This document shows positions 1 through 10,619 of a DNA stretch of 21,462 nucleotides, one piece after another. Each line of letters opens with the position of its first letter. The first letter of the stretch is position 1. Location of the stretch: assembly GCA_910592005.1 (NCBI GenBank), contig CAJVPP010001243.1, forward strand, positions 1 to 21,462, in the 5' to 3' direction. Under the pieces are notes generated by a model that worked only from the letters and a program-made list of their open reading frames with translations, made no database searches and was not told where the DNA came from. Made by a program: the position numbers and the translations under genes. The stretch comes from Funneliformis mosseae. Lineage: Eukaryota > Glomeromycota > Glomeromycetes > Glomerales > Glomeraceae.

Positions 1-563
1 ATTTTTTCTAAGTCCTACAGGTATCTGTTATACTTGAATCAACTCAGCAATTTATCATGTCTTAGAATTTAAGATATGTTAAGCAAACTCGTAATGATGA
101 ACTCAACAGTAAGTTAGTGTAGTGTATTACAACAATTTTAGATGAAGAGCAACGTTAAAGGAAAAGTAGTTTGTATAGATTTAAATTGATTCCTTTATTT
201 ATAACTTGAAACTCATAAGTAACTTACAAATGAATTTATAAACTTACAGCTGAGTTAATTTATAACTTAAACAAAAAGCTATTCTATTTATACAAAATGA
301 ATTTGCTATGGCTAACTACTTGCTATGCTATAAATTAACTAAATATAAATATATGTCTTAATAAAAATATACTTAAATATAATAAAATAATAAAAATAAT
401 ACAAACTATAAAAATAATAAAAAGAAATAAAATAAGTTATAGACGTTAAAGAAATTACAGATAAAATAGAGTAAACAGAATAAACAGACTGTTCAGAAAA
501 TACAGAAGAAACAAATATATCAGACGAAACAGAAATTATTGCTGATCACTATTTGGCATAACA
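1..563 (+). repeat. LTR-like repeat R0 (left edge outside window)
   Basis: This segment belongs to the same family as the two repeats at 14557-15251 and 18231-18943. The clearest match is 142-430: a GAAGAG block, the shared GATTCCTTTATT motif, then AGTTAATTTATA, CAAAAAGC, CTATTTATACAAAAT, GCTATGGCTAACTA and TATAAATTAACT, followed by an A-rich stretch with repeated AATAAAATAA. The layout resembles the R/U5 part of Ty1/copia LTRs. The probable 3' end is ...GGCATAACA at 563, which fits the CA end rule and is followed by a weak primer-binding-site match. AGTTAATTTATA (253-264) and TATAAATTAACT (329-340) are perfect reverse complements and could form a stem-loop. The left end is not visible. It could be a 5' LTR or a solo LTR; it is more diverged than the other two copies. 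Confidence 0.5.
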
Positions 564-564
564 G

Positions 565-577
565 TGATATCATCTAA
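565..577 (+). other. Possible copia-type primer-binding site
   Basis: Immediately after the presumed LTR end (ACA at 561-563) comes TGATATCATCTAA. It resembles the copia primer-binding site TGGTATCAGAGC, complementary to initiator tRNA-Met, with mismatches including a G-to-A change. The match is short and degenerate, so it is suggestive only. Confidence 0.22.
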
Positions 578-3180
578 TGTGAGATTATTATTGATTGATA
601 GATCCCATATGATATTTGGAGTTGTAATTTTTTCTGTTAATAACATAAAGTGCATGAAGAAAGAGGTAGCTACAAGGGCTAAAGGATGACTGTTTAGCTT
701 TTTGTGAATAAATTTAAAGAGAAAATTTGAGATAATACCTTTTATAATGCCAGAAAAGTCTGATAGTTATAATGTGAAAGATCCTAACACATTATTTGTT
801 TGATCTTAAAATTACTGAAATTGATAATAGAATTTAAGTAATTTTTGATTATTAGACAATATTTTTTATTTTAAAGTGAATTATAGAATAAAACTAAATA
901 TGGTAAAAATCTTTATCATTTGTATTATAACGTGAGCAAAGGGTTGACTCAGAATATATAGTAGAATATTTTTATTTGAGAACTTCAAGTATGAGAAGCA
1001 TTTTCAGTAACTGAAGAATTTTCTTTTTTGACAGAAGAGGTAACATACGAGATGCAACCAAATATTATATTATCATTAATAGAAAAAGTGATCACATCTC
1101 ATTGTGAATGAAAACTCATATTGTATTTGAAGAGAATATCAAGGTTAATTAAATTAAGAGCAGAATTTGATCTGAATTATTCTTTAATAAATTATCTGAT
1201 AGATAGTATAACAGGATAGAACTCATATTATATAAAACTTCTTGGAATTTAGATTGAAGTAAGACTGAAAGTAGTAGAATTCAAGCAATTTTTATGAGAG
1301 TATCAACTTTATTGTTAAAAAAGTTCTCAAAGTATACTTTAACTTTAATCATCTTAATTGAGAGGTTATTAAAGTTATCATTTCAAAAAAGTAAGACCAG
1401 TATATGTAATTGTTGATTTTGAAAAAAGATCTGAATGTTGAAGATTTTGATGAGAAATATTGATATTGTTTGAATTGTGATATAACAGTAACAGAATCAG
1501 TAAAAATCTTGATCAAACAATTGTGTGAGACCACTAAAATAGCAGTAAAAATTTGCAGCAAATTTTAGTAGTGATGAGAAGAAAAACACTGTAAAGAAAG
1601 CTATTGTGAAAGAAATTGTTAGAGAATTATAATATGTTTATAATTAGACTAAACCTATTCTAATAGAAGGAAGACTAATATTGACAAGCAAACCATCAAT
1701 ATAAAATTTTAAATTATAAGCATTACTAAAGAAATATGAGAGAGTTAGTAGTTATGAATTGTGAGGAAAAGAACAAATTTATCTATAAAATTAGAAAAAA
1801 TAGATGAAGTAAAGGATTGAAAAGAAAGGTATAAAGATGGATAAAATATTGAATTAAAATAGGCTAAAGTCAATTCATTAAGTGTGATTTTCATTATTAT
1901 ATCTTATAGTAATGAGAACATCCAGAAGAACAAGTAGAATGATTAAGCTGGTTGAAATGTAATGGTAGTTCCTCCAAGAAATAGTATGTAAAGGCATTAT
2001 TACATATAAATAAATGTGTTTTATGGTCTGCACCATCAGTGTACATATGATAAAGAATATGATAGTGATTGTTAACAATATTCACAACTTTGCCTGTCAC
2101 GAATAAATTGTGTTAGTTATTCTAAAAGATGATAAAATGCAAAGTATTAACATTAAGCTAAGGCCTAGGGACATCATATTCATACTAAAAATTATATTTG
2201 TAAGTAAATAGTTGAGAAAGAAGATGACAATTCTCAAGTTTTAAATAATCTTCTAATACATAGCATTATACAGATATTTTGTTTTTAAGTAACTGATAGT
2301 AGTATTGCTGATAAGAATCAGAATGTCTTTAAAGGTGAATATGTAATTGTCAAAATAATTTATTAGTTATTTAATAAAGAGAACTGAATTTTTTCTAAGG
2401 TTCTTTCTATAGGATCTGTATAATTCTAGAATTAGTTCTGAAATCAGAATGATTTCTCCTGAGATTTGATTGTAATAGGACACAGAAATATTAATGGATA
2501 GGTTTGAAGCCTTCATAGCACATAGTAAAGCGAAGAGCTAAGAATCTTTATTACTGGATTTGCTGAAAAGCTAATAGATAAGAAGGCTTTTGAAGAACCA
2601 ACTGTCATATTGTGTTTGAATATCCAGTTGTGAAAGGATAAGCTAAGCATATTTTTTTATTATCTATTTATATAAGCACACTCACTGCATTTTATAAAAT
2701 TCTTTGATAAAAAGGTATTATATTATAATCTAATTGTGAGACAAAAAGAGCTGTGATAGTTTTCTGTAAAAATTTTAGTTTATGTTTCATAAAGGCTAAA
2801 TAAATGACAAAGTATTTTTAACAAGTATCGCTGTTGATAAAACTGATTTAAGTCCTATATTCAATATGTGAGAGTAATACAGAATTATAGATATAACTTA
2901 GGTGAATATCTATAAGTCTTTTATTTTTCATGATTATTACTGCATTACGAAATTTGTTTAAAATTTATTTATTGATAAAAGTAGTATTGGAAAGTAGAGA
3001 AATTCACTTCTAAATAGCGAACGTTGTCTTTAAGGGCTATGGAAGTGATGGATAGACTGGAGTTATAGTTTTCATCAAAAGTAATGTGATGAGGATATTG
3101 CTTCTTGTGTAGACTACAGCAACCAATTTGGCTCATTATTAAATAAATCAAATTTAAGAATGTTTGTATAAAAATAAACA
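578..3180. other. Decayed sequence of unclear content, possibly an LTR-element interior
   Basis: This 2.6-kb stretch is less AT-rich than the spacers and has coding-like patches, but no frame stays open. Reading + strand stops as mutated Gln/Arg/Trp codons gives plausible stretches, for example around 2160-2700 (GFAEKLIDKKAFEEPTV) and around 2990-3120 (ANVVFKGYGSDG). Two short minus-strand ORFs are intact, 1897-2100 (67 codons) and 2969-3181 (70 codons, with a CCSLHKKQYPHH Cys/His patch), and could be shadows. I found no integrase, protease or YVDD-type RT motif. It follows R0 and its possible primer site, so the interior of a copia-like element is one explanation. A decayed host gene is another. 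The coding strand cannot be settled by eye. Confidence 0.3.
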
Positions 3181-3408
3181 ATAAAAAAAATAAATTAAAA
3201 TCCTTTTAGACTTTTTATTACTCACCAAAATTATAATACTATCAACATCTATTAAATTGAGTCACAAAGTCATAAAGTTCCTTTGGAATAGGAATGTATA
3301 ATATTTGAATTGTTTTTAAAAAAATTGAGAAAAATATTAAAAATATTAGTTGCACAAAAAAAATTCTAAATGAAATTTTTTTAATGAAAAAATGGGATAA
3401 TTTTGATA

Positions 3409-3495
3409 TAAAGATGGTTACTGCAATTAAAAAAAATGGCGCAATTAAGTTGCAACTCAATTGAAATTTGAAAATAATTATGAGGACCATCTTTA
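3409..3495 (-). mobile_element. hAT-type MITE, 87 bp, short copy
   Basis: The element starts TAAAGATGGT and ends ACCATCTTTA, a 10-bp terminal inverted repeat. It is flanked by a perfect 8-bp direct repeat, TTTTGATA, at 3401-3408 and 3496-3503. An 8-bp target duplication with 5' ends of the form T-A-A-A-G fits the hAT superfamily. It carries no coding capacity. Its reverse complement matches the 131-bp copy at 13622-13752 along its full length, except that it lacks 44 internal bases. The overlapping small ORFs at 3242-3490 and 3468-3659 use its ends as start codons and are artefacts. Confidence 0.85.
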
Positions 3496-3699
3496 TTTTG
3501 ATAATTCTATATTACTTAATTGTATCAATAACATGCCTTATCAAATTCAAGCATGTATTGATGCAAATGAAAGATACATTATATATTAATTGTCTAATAA
3601 AATTTATAAATATTATTTTATCTTTATTTTTAAAAAAAATTTACCTATATTTGATATAAAATTACATGTATAAGATTAAAAAAACTATTCGTCATTACT

Positions 3700-6444
3700 T
3701 TTGATAGGAACTGTAGTTGAGATGATAATTAAAAAATTTACTTATTTCTTATTGACTAAAAGAGTAGATTTTGTCCAATTAATTTGAATGTTATTATAAT
3801 CATAAAAGCTGTTAACTATGCTGATGATAGCTAATAAATCATCTCAGAATTTAGTTATTCATAGAGTATCATCCATATATAGTCAACTCTTATCATAGTG
3901 AACTCTTATTATAACGAATTTTTTGAATAAATATAATAAAAATGCTTTTGTTATAGCAAATTGGCCAATCAAATCTCTTAAAATCTTTACTATAGCCTTA
4001 TAGTAAAGTTAAGGTCTAGGACATAGAGTTTGTTATAATAAGAATTGACTGTATGTGAGCATAGGTATTTTATATTCTTTAGATTCTACATATGATAATC
4101 TGATATTAGGCTTCTAGTGACAAGATATGAAATAACCATAAGGAGAATCCTGTATTTTGCAAAGTAGAGGGTCATAATAAATGCATTATAGTAAAGGTAA
4201 AATTACTTCTCCTTGATCAATTTCTAAATGAATAAGATATGTGTTTATAGGATCAAATTAAATGAAGACTTGGTTATACTTAGAAGGAAAATTCTCAAAA
4301 TAATATATATAAAATAATTAGAGATGTGAAGTTGTTTAAGAGTTTTAGTTAATATGAGAATATTGACCCAGTTGTATGCTTTCAACATATCTTGAAACAG
4401 AATCCAAAATTTATTATTATTATGTAAGGTATTTTGTTTAATATTTTCTATGATGTAGATGGAATTGAATATTGACTTGAAATGGAAGCTGGCAAAATTA
4501 TTGCCTTTCAGAATCTTATTTTGGACAAAGATAAAAGCTAGACAGTTATTTAAGAGCTGTATAAAAACTTTTTTAAGACATTCTAATAAAGTGATTAGAT
4601 GAGTATTATTCAAGTTAAACTCTTATAGTTTTGGTTTAGAAATGGGATAGACATAAGCTAAGTTCCATCTATTAGAATTTAAAGCATCTACATATAATAT
4701 GCTAGAGGTATTTTTTGGTAGATAGTCTAAGATATTGGAGCATTTCGTTGAAAATTTTTGATGGTTCTGATAATTTTTCTTTAGGTAGTTAAGCGATGAT
4801 TTTATATTACTTATTCACTGTGAGTAGATCACAAAACTTATTGTAAATTGCTAAATTGATGTAGTTAATAGATCAGTATTCAGAAAACCAGTCATCTGAA
4901 ATTACTTTGTCTATGTGTTAGGTTTTAGGCAACCTGTTAGAAGTGATGTATAACTTTCTTTTTTATCTCAACTTCGTCTGTGAGAAGATTTTGTTCTAAA
5001 TCATTATTGTTAATACATCTATCGAGAATGATTACAGTTCTTCTATAGTTAAGTACTGAGTCTATCATCTTTAAGGAGCTGGATTTAAAATCATCAAGTC
5101 TGGCTTGTAAGGCAGTTTGTATGCTTTTGAATTTGAATTTATGTTTCTGAAGTTTGGCTTTTACCCTAAATTCTATAGTAAAAATTTAATATTATAGAAA
5201 ACTGCTTTAATATAAGCATCTGGATTAAAAGAATTAATAGAAATAATATTAAACTTGAGAAAGTACAAAATATCTAAGAATCTATTATAAAAGTAAATCT
5301 ACTTATTATTGAATATGTTATTTAGAAGGCATTTGGTTATTAGATGAGCTAATTTTTGCAGATTCTTAATATTATGTCAGAGCAACTGGTTTAGAAATGT
5401 GATGAGTGACTTTAGATTTTGAGATCAGGATAGTCTTTTTTGCAGATGCAATAATAAGTTTGTGAAGTAAGTTTCAATATTTATTAAGAGAGGTTTGTGA
5501 CCAATTGGTTTATTTATTAAGTCTGATGAGTATACTATACTCAACCAAATTTTCAAGTTTGAGCATAAATTTATTTTACTTAATATTATCCATAAAGAAA
5601 GTATTAAAGGACTATTTGAGAAGGTATTTATGATTATTAGACTTAACTTTCAGAGAATTTTTAAATTAAGTAGTAATTATATGATAATCTGAAATATCGA
5701 GGGTGACTGAAACTGTTTTACACTTTAGAATATTAATAGATAATTTAGGAGTCATCCAAATGTAATCAATCCAAGATGCGCTATTAATATGAAAAAATGT
5801 AAGATGAATTGTCTATCTTTATTAAGTAAAAGATCAAATAAATTATATAGATTAAAATGGGATAATAAATCCATAAATATTTTAGTAAATGAAGGGTTGT
5901 GAGAGTGATCAAGGTTAATATTAAAATTGCCTATAAGAATAATATGACAATTGTCTTTTATAGCTTCTTCAATTAGGTTAGAAACATATTTTTAGATATC
6001 TTTATGAAGAGCATTGATTCCTTTTCTTGGTGGGAGATAGAAATTGATAACAGTTAATTTTTATTTGTTGAAGAATTAAAGTTTGGTATACACAACTCTG
6101 TTGTACTTAAAATCATGTTTAAAAATGTGTTTAGATAACTTGACACTAAAGGATAGGGAAACTCTGAAACTATGAAATTGTAAATTTGTAAAATTACTGA
6201 AGAAGGTGATGTAATTGGAAAATGATTTGTTGAAACATAACGAGTTAGACAATTTGAAGTTGATTTCTTGGATACCTATCATATCAAATTTATAGGTATC
6301 ATATAACGAAAATAGAAAGCTTTGTTTTGCAGAATTAGTGAATAAATAAGTATTATGAGTAGTAATTCTAAAAGAAGGGATGTTTATAAATATTGAAGGG
6401 TTGAAATTAAGGATAGTATTAATATCTGTAAGGATAGTATTCAT
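3700..6444 (-). pseudogene. LINE ORF2: APE endonuclease and reverse transcriptase, broken
   Basis: The role of the ancestor was target nicking and reverse transcription of the element RNA. The chosen start, ATG at 6444-6442, opens 122 codons to 6076. The endonuclease shows ITTHNT (near residue 30), MIGIQE with catalytic Glu60, LIGNFN (about 5917-5940; normally GDFN), SWIDYIW (5756-5776) and ISDY (5681-5692; normally SDH). The RT occupies about 4700-3700: ITLLEC, FQDMLKAYNW (residues 73-82 of the 4613-4245 frame, normally AYD), IDQGEV (motif B, about 4207-4224) and YMDD (3868-3879). There is a frameshift near 4245 between motifs A and B, and a stop at 4186-4188 where a Trp is expected. Key residues lost by transitions (Asp to Asn, His to Tyr) make it certainly inactive. 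The MITE at 3880-4051 splits the YMDD Tyr codon region. Confidence 0.88.
3880..4051. mobile_element. TA-flanked MITE inserted in the RT active-site box
   Basis: The 172-bp element starts TAGTCAACTCTTA and ends in the complement of CAGTCAATTCTTA, flanked by TA at 3878-3879 and 4052-4053. The subterminal regions also match in inverted orientation (CTCTTATTATAAC near 3903-3915 and GTTATAATAAGA near 4032-4043). The middle carries a perfect 10-bp stem with a 4-base loop, CTTTACTATA at 3995-4004 and TATAGTAAAG at 4009-4018. The CAGTC ends and TA duplication suggest the Tc1/mariner-pogo superfamily. Removing the element plus one TA restores a continuous T-Y-M-D-D reading frame in the LINE reverse transcriptase, which confirms both boundaries. 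Confidence 0.85.
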
Positions 6445-6479
6445 TGATAAAATTAAAATTTAGAAAAATAGCCAATGTG

Positions 6480-8423
6480 ACCTTTAATTTATTTATTAAG
6501 CGTAGTTGTCAAGAAAAAGAAATTCTGTGTATTATATTCATTAAGAAGTTTTTTGTTAAATAAAGCAATTATAGAGTACCACATAAATTGATTAATTCAT
6601 TAATAGTAGTAGTAAAAGATAAAATACGTTCTTGTTATTTCTGACAGATTGTTAATAATTGTTAGTTAGTTTCATTTTGAATAACTGCAGTGTATTTCAA
6701 AGTATCAATGTAAGGGTACTTAACTTCATTAGGGTTATATTCTTTAGGAAGTATATTATTATATATAGTGGTGTCTAAGGGTATAGTAGTTTTGATATGA
6801 AGAGTTTTGTCAATTATTATGAAGTGTTTTTCAGAGAATTCAATTTTTTTAGAGAGATTACTTAAATGCCTTTCAATTCGATCAAGTTGAAGGATAATAT
6901 ATTCTTTAAAGTCCTTATCATATATTGAACCCCTCTGGTGGTATCATTCTTTAAACTAGACAGTATTATCAAAAATAGTATCATCATCATTAATGGGTTC
7001 ATCTGACCATCTAAAAAATATGTTGTAATAACTCCTATTATCTTTATAAGGTATTAATGTTATGTTAGGTTTGTTATTTCTTAGTTTAAGTGGTAAAGGA
7101 GATGATAGTCTACATTGTCTAGTTTCTAGTGGTTTATTTAATTAAGAAGACTTAAAGACGTCTGCAAATGTAATATTTTCTTGTATAGCTTTACAAATGG
7201 GTCTCTTTGATGTAGCATAATCATTAAACTGTGTAGGTTGAAAGCGTTGATATATATTTTGAGTGCTTCTATCTTTCAGAGTTTGTTTTTATTTTAGGCA
7301 TGTGAAGGTGTTATAGAATGCAGAGGAGCATATGGTACAGAATTTCATTTTTGAGTCAGTCTATTCTAGTTTTTTATTGTTGAGTATAAGATTATTATTA
7401 GTTAAGACGTTTTTGACGTTTTCAGCATTTTAGAAATAAAAATATGCATGTTGTAAATAATTATAATTAGAATGAGTCTGAGATACGATTCAGGCTGATG
7501 CATTAAGCATCTTTCTGATTTTATTTAGATTATATAATATAGTATAACACGAAAGGTTTATTAACTTTGCAGAAAATTTAGATTATTCTTGTATATCTTT
7601 TCTGAGGAGATTATACATATACACATGAATCATATTATTGATTAAAAAGATACTATTGATAAATTTTAATTCAGTAAATTTGTCTTCTTTATCGAAAGTG
7701 ATTGTGACACACTATTACAAGTTTTTGATTTCTATTAAGAATCTGACTATATTTCTAAAATAGGAGAACAATTTTTTGATTCAGGTATCTGTAATATCAA
7801 ATGGAATTTCTGTGACCACAATCAATTAGTTAGAAATGAATAAATATTATTTTTTCAATTCTAAAGGTAAGAATAAGACATTATCTACTTTTGATAATTT
7901 GACAGTATAAAAATGATTACATTCATTTACATTGAAAAAGGAAACTTTTATGATATTTTGTTTTAGTTTTATTAAGTTTTTGCCTCAAGTAACTTTTGCA
8001 AAAGAAATGTATTCTTCAATATAAAAGGTTAATAACCTCATTGATATTTATTTGGGAGTTATCGTCTTAGTATTTTTTAAGTGGCAAGAAGGTGAAAAAA
8101 TAAGTTGTGAATTTATTCAAGGTGTCAAAGTTAAGCAAGAAGATATTAATAAGGTTCTCTGATGCGTCAGAAGAATTATCAATATTCATAATATCTTTGG
8201 CAGTATTGTTTGATAGAAGAAGAACTTCCTTAGCTTTTCTTTATCAATATTAAAAAAACCTTCACTTGGTATTTGATCAACTTCCATTTCTACTATTAGA
8301 GTTATTGTGACTGGAGAAACAGTAGAGGACTGTTTTGGTTTTTTTATTTGAGTTGTGTTAGGTTTCTTAGCTGATTTTTCAAAAACTAGTGAGGCTAAAC
8401 AGCAGCAGTTATTAGTTTTGTTT
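6480..8423 (-). pseudogene. LINE ORF1: RNA-binding gag-like protein, broken
   Basis: ORF1 proteins of this class bind element RNA in the cytoplasm. In order on the minus strand: a Lys/Pro/Ser/Thr-rich N-terminal part with Met at 8286-8284 (MEVDQIPSEG); a segment around 8240-7900 that needs at least one frameshift; an RRM-like fold at 7823-7663 whose first strand is VVTEIPFDI and whose later strand is CVTITFD; and a knuckle at 7339-7298 reading CTICSSAFYNTFTC. The spacing is exactly C-X2-C-X4-X-X4-C, but the expected His is Tyr, a single CAT/CAC to TAT/TAC change. A charged C-terminal region (LDRIERHLSNLSKKIEFSEK) looks like a coiled coil. It lies just upstream of ORF2 on the same strand. A stop immediately before about 8423 limits the 5' end. 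It has many TAA/TAG/TGA interruptions and is not functional. Confidence 0.75.
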
Positions 8424-9037
8424 TACTCTCTCTTTCTTGTTATTTTGGTAGTTATAAAAAAAAGAGAAAGAGTTTTTTAATATTATTTAAAAATAAAAAA
8501 ATTAAATAAAAAATTAGAAATCTATTTTTAAATGATCAGGTATAATATAAATAGATCACATGATTGAATAATTTATAAAAACATATAAATAAGTTAAAAA
8601 GTATAAAACAAAAATTATAATAGATAGGTAGAAGAAAAAGAATAAAGTATTTTTTTGCATACATTTTATAAAATTCAAAATAAATTTTATTCTTAATAAA
8701 ATTTTTAAATTTATCATTAATTATTATAATTAAAAATGCATATTTGAAAATAATAAAATTCTGCATATAAAACAGTAATTGTAACATTTAATTATTTATA
8801 AATTACTATTTTATATAATTTTAAAAATACAATAAAATCAATAAAAAAAATTTTTTAAATTTATTCAAAAAAAAAATTAATTATAATAAAATAAAGAAAT
8901 AACTTTTAATACTTTTATTTGATATATATATATTTTATAAAGTTTGGTAATTTTGTGATATACATTTATATTGATACAGTATTTAATAAATTACACAAAT
9001 AAATATTTAAAAAAACAAAAAAATTTAAGAATTAATA
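8424..9037. other. AT-rich spacer without a supported gene
   Basis: Apart from a short purine/pyrimidine-biased patch at 8425-8475, this is low-complexity A/T sequence. A minus-strand 83-codon ORF at 8536-8787 consists almost only of Ile, Phe, Leu, Tyr, Lys and Asn and is best explained by base composition. Confidence 0.5.
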
Positions 9038-9039
9038 TA

Positions 9040-9609
9040 CAGATCCCTGCCAAAAGTCTCTGAACATCATCTTTTGGCTATTTCATATCGAATACATCAT
9101 ATGACTGTATAATACTGTGATCATGTAATGTATCTGACCTTGTTTACTTGAATCAAAACTAAATAAAAGTGTGTTTAATTTGTTTATTTTGATTTTTAAC
9201 CAAAATAAAACTTACCTTCTGAAAATCACGAAAATATTCAAAGAACAATGCAGTAGTATATATTTTGCCATTAATATAGTGATAGTTATTAGGCTATTGT
9301 CACAAATATCGGTTGTGAATTTTTAATAGTATTTAGAATTTTAAAAAGAATAGATGACACCAGAACTGTTAATTCAAAGCCAACCATCCTTAATTAAGAT
9401 TTGCAGCGAAGCTGGCTGAAGTGATTTATCGCAGTGAATTTAAGCTATGATGTAGCAAATAAAGATCTGACCAAGTACTAATTATTTAGTACTAAATGTG
9501 TAGTATATCGTACATTAATAAATAAATTAATAAATTTTTTTAATAAACTTTAAAATTTTAAGTTTTACATTGAGCCAAAAAGTGTTCAGAGACTTTTGGC
9601 GGAGGTCTA
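9040..9609. mobile_element. Tc1/mariner-like non-autonomous element, 570 bp
   Basis: The terminal inverted repeats are about 40 bp: the left begins CAGATCCCTGCCAAAAGTCT and the right, read inward, begins TAGACCTCCGCCAAAAGTCT, both continuing CTGAACA. They are flanked by TA at 9038-9039 and 9610-9611. The mismatches in the first 14 positions are all transitions. Each end also contains its own small hairpin, GCCAAAAG paired with CTTTTGGC. TA duplication and this architecture indicate the Tc1/mariner superfamily. At 570 bp it is far too short for a full transposase, so it is a deletion derivative or large MITE. Confidence 0.85.
9352..9540 (+). pseudogene. Possible remnant of a Tc1-type transposase N-terminus
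   Basis: Inside the element an ATG at 9353 opens MTPELLIQSQPSLIKICSEA before a TGA, and a patch in another frame near 9500 reads CVVYRTLINK, which has the feel of a helix-turn-helix recognition helix. The location in a Tc1-like element makes an N-terminal DNA-binding remnant plausible. No catalytic DDE/D segment is present. The identification rests on short patches in two frames and may be wrong. Confidence 0.22.
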
Positions 9610-9624
9610 TAGTTACGAAAAGAT

Positions 9625-10085
9625 ATTATTTAACAAATATTAAACTAATTAAGATAAAACTTTATATATAGGTAGTTTTGAATATATAGAAAATAATTTA
9701 CATTAACTAAAGTAATCAAATTAATTTGTGATGTTAAAAAGTGTGATTCATTTAGTATAGTTACAAAAAAAATTATTTCTACATGAATATTAATTTAATT
9801 AATATATGAAATTAGATATAAATAGTATTAAATCTGCTTATTAACTTTCACTTAGAGATGAAAGATGATTGACTGTGACTAAAGTGCTCAAATTTTCTTT
9901 TGAATTCAAAAAAGTGTAACTTATTTAGTAAAATTACAAAAAAAATTATTTTTACACAAATATTAATTCAATCAAATAAGAAATTTTATATATAAATATT
10001 ATAAAACCTGTTGAGCAACTTTTACTTAGAAATAAAAGGCAATTGACTTTAACTAAAATGCTTAAAATTTATCATGAAATTTCTG
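9625..10085. repeat. Tandem repeat, unit about 173 bp, ~2.6 copies
   Basis: The anchor ACTAAAGTAATC at 9706 recurs as ACTAAAGTGCTC at 9878 and ACTAAAATGCTT at 10052, giving periods of 172 and 174 bp. Each full unit also carries a TTTAGTA-A-TTACAAAAAAAATTATT block, an A-TATTAATT-AAT block, and a TTACTTAGA-ATGAAAG-like block before the next anchor. A partial copy precedes 9706. The copies are clearly diverged. It lies directly beside the Tc1-like element but shares no obvious sequence with it. Confidence 0.75.
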
Positions 10086-10470
10086 TATTAATGTTTATAA
10101 AAAAGATATTAAATATATATAAATTAAAATCTACAAAAATAAAAAAAATTACATTAGTAAAAGTTTTTACAAGTTTAAATATTTAAATTTAAAAAATAAT
10201 GTTATTTTTTTAAAAATTATATTAAATAAAATAAAGTGATTTTTTTTGTTAAAAAAAGAACTAAAAAAAAAATAAATTTAAAAAAAATTGGAAAATTGAT
10301 TTTTATAACTATAATTAATTATATAATTGTATTAATTGTGTAATTGTAATTAATCATTAATTAAAATTTTTTATATTATTTCACATAAATTTTTTTATAG
10401 AAAAAGCAAAAGAAAAATAATAAAATAAATTAAAGTTTTAAATTGAATCAAATATAATATATTGTTTTTT
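10086..10470. other. AT-rich spacer, no gene seen
   Basis: Homopolymer-rich A/T sequence with many runs of 6-9 A or T. I see no ORF or structured repeat in it, apart from a short palindromic AATTAATTATATAATTGTATTAATT area near 10312-10340. Confidence 0.45.
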
Positions 10471-10478
10471 AAATAATT

Positions 10479-10567
10479 TGATCAGATTAGATCAGATTAA
10501 ATCAGATTAAGTTAGATCAAATATAAATTTAAATTAAATCAGCTTTTTGTTTGATCTAATCTGATCC
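10479..10567. repeat. 10-bp tandem repeat with inverted partner (GATCAGATTA)
   Basis: About four tandem copies of GATCAGATTA or close variants occupy 10479-10518. The sequence TTTGATCTAATCTGATC at 10549-10565 is complementary to the first copies, so the single strand can fold into a stem of about 15 bp. Related AATCAGATTT/AAATCTGATT words recur at 11340-11510. Confidence 0.7.
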
Positions 10568-10619
10568 TTTTAATTTAGGTAACTTAATTGACCTGATCTA
10601 AACTGACCTGTTAGAAGCT

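Larger units (their letters stand above)
3700..8423 (-). mobile_element. Decayed non-LTR (LINE) retrotransposon
   Basis: Reading right to left on the minus strand, the order is ORF1 with an RRM-like segment and a CCHC-type knuckle, then an APE-type endonuclease, a long linker, and a reverse transcriptase. That is the order of a two-ORF non-LTR retrotransposon with an apurinic-type endonuclease. Recognisable homology stops near 3700, soon after the RT palm, so the RNase H or other C-terminal part and the 3' tail are missing. The body carries many stops and several frameshifts. The MITE at 3880-4051 was inserted later. No target duplication was identified. The RT wording resembles LINEs of Glomeromycotina. 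Confidence 0.88.

Noticed and set aside
3242..3659. Two ORFs of 82 and 63 codons on opposite strands
   Set aside because: Both begin within or beside the 87-bp MITE and have A/T-driven amino-acid composition.
8536..8787. 83-codon minus-strand ORF
   Set aside because: Only Ile/Phe/Leu/Tyr/Lys/Asn-rich sequence in an A/T desert, no motif, no neighbour support.
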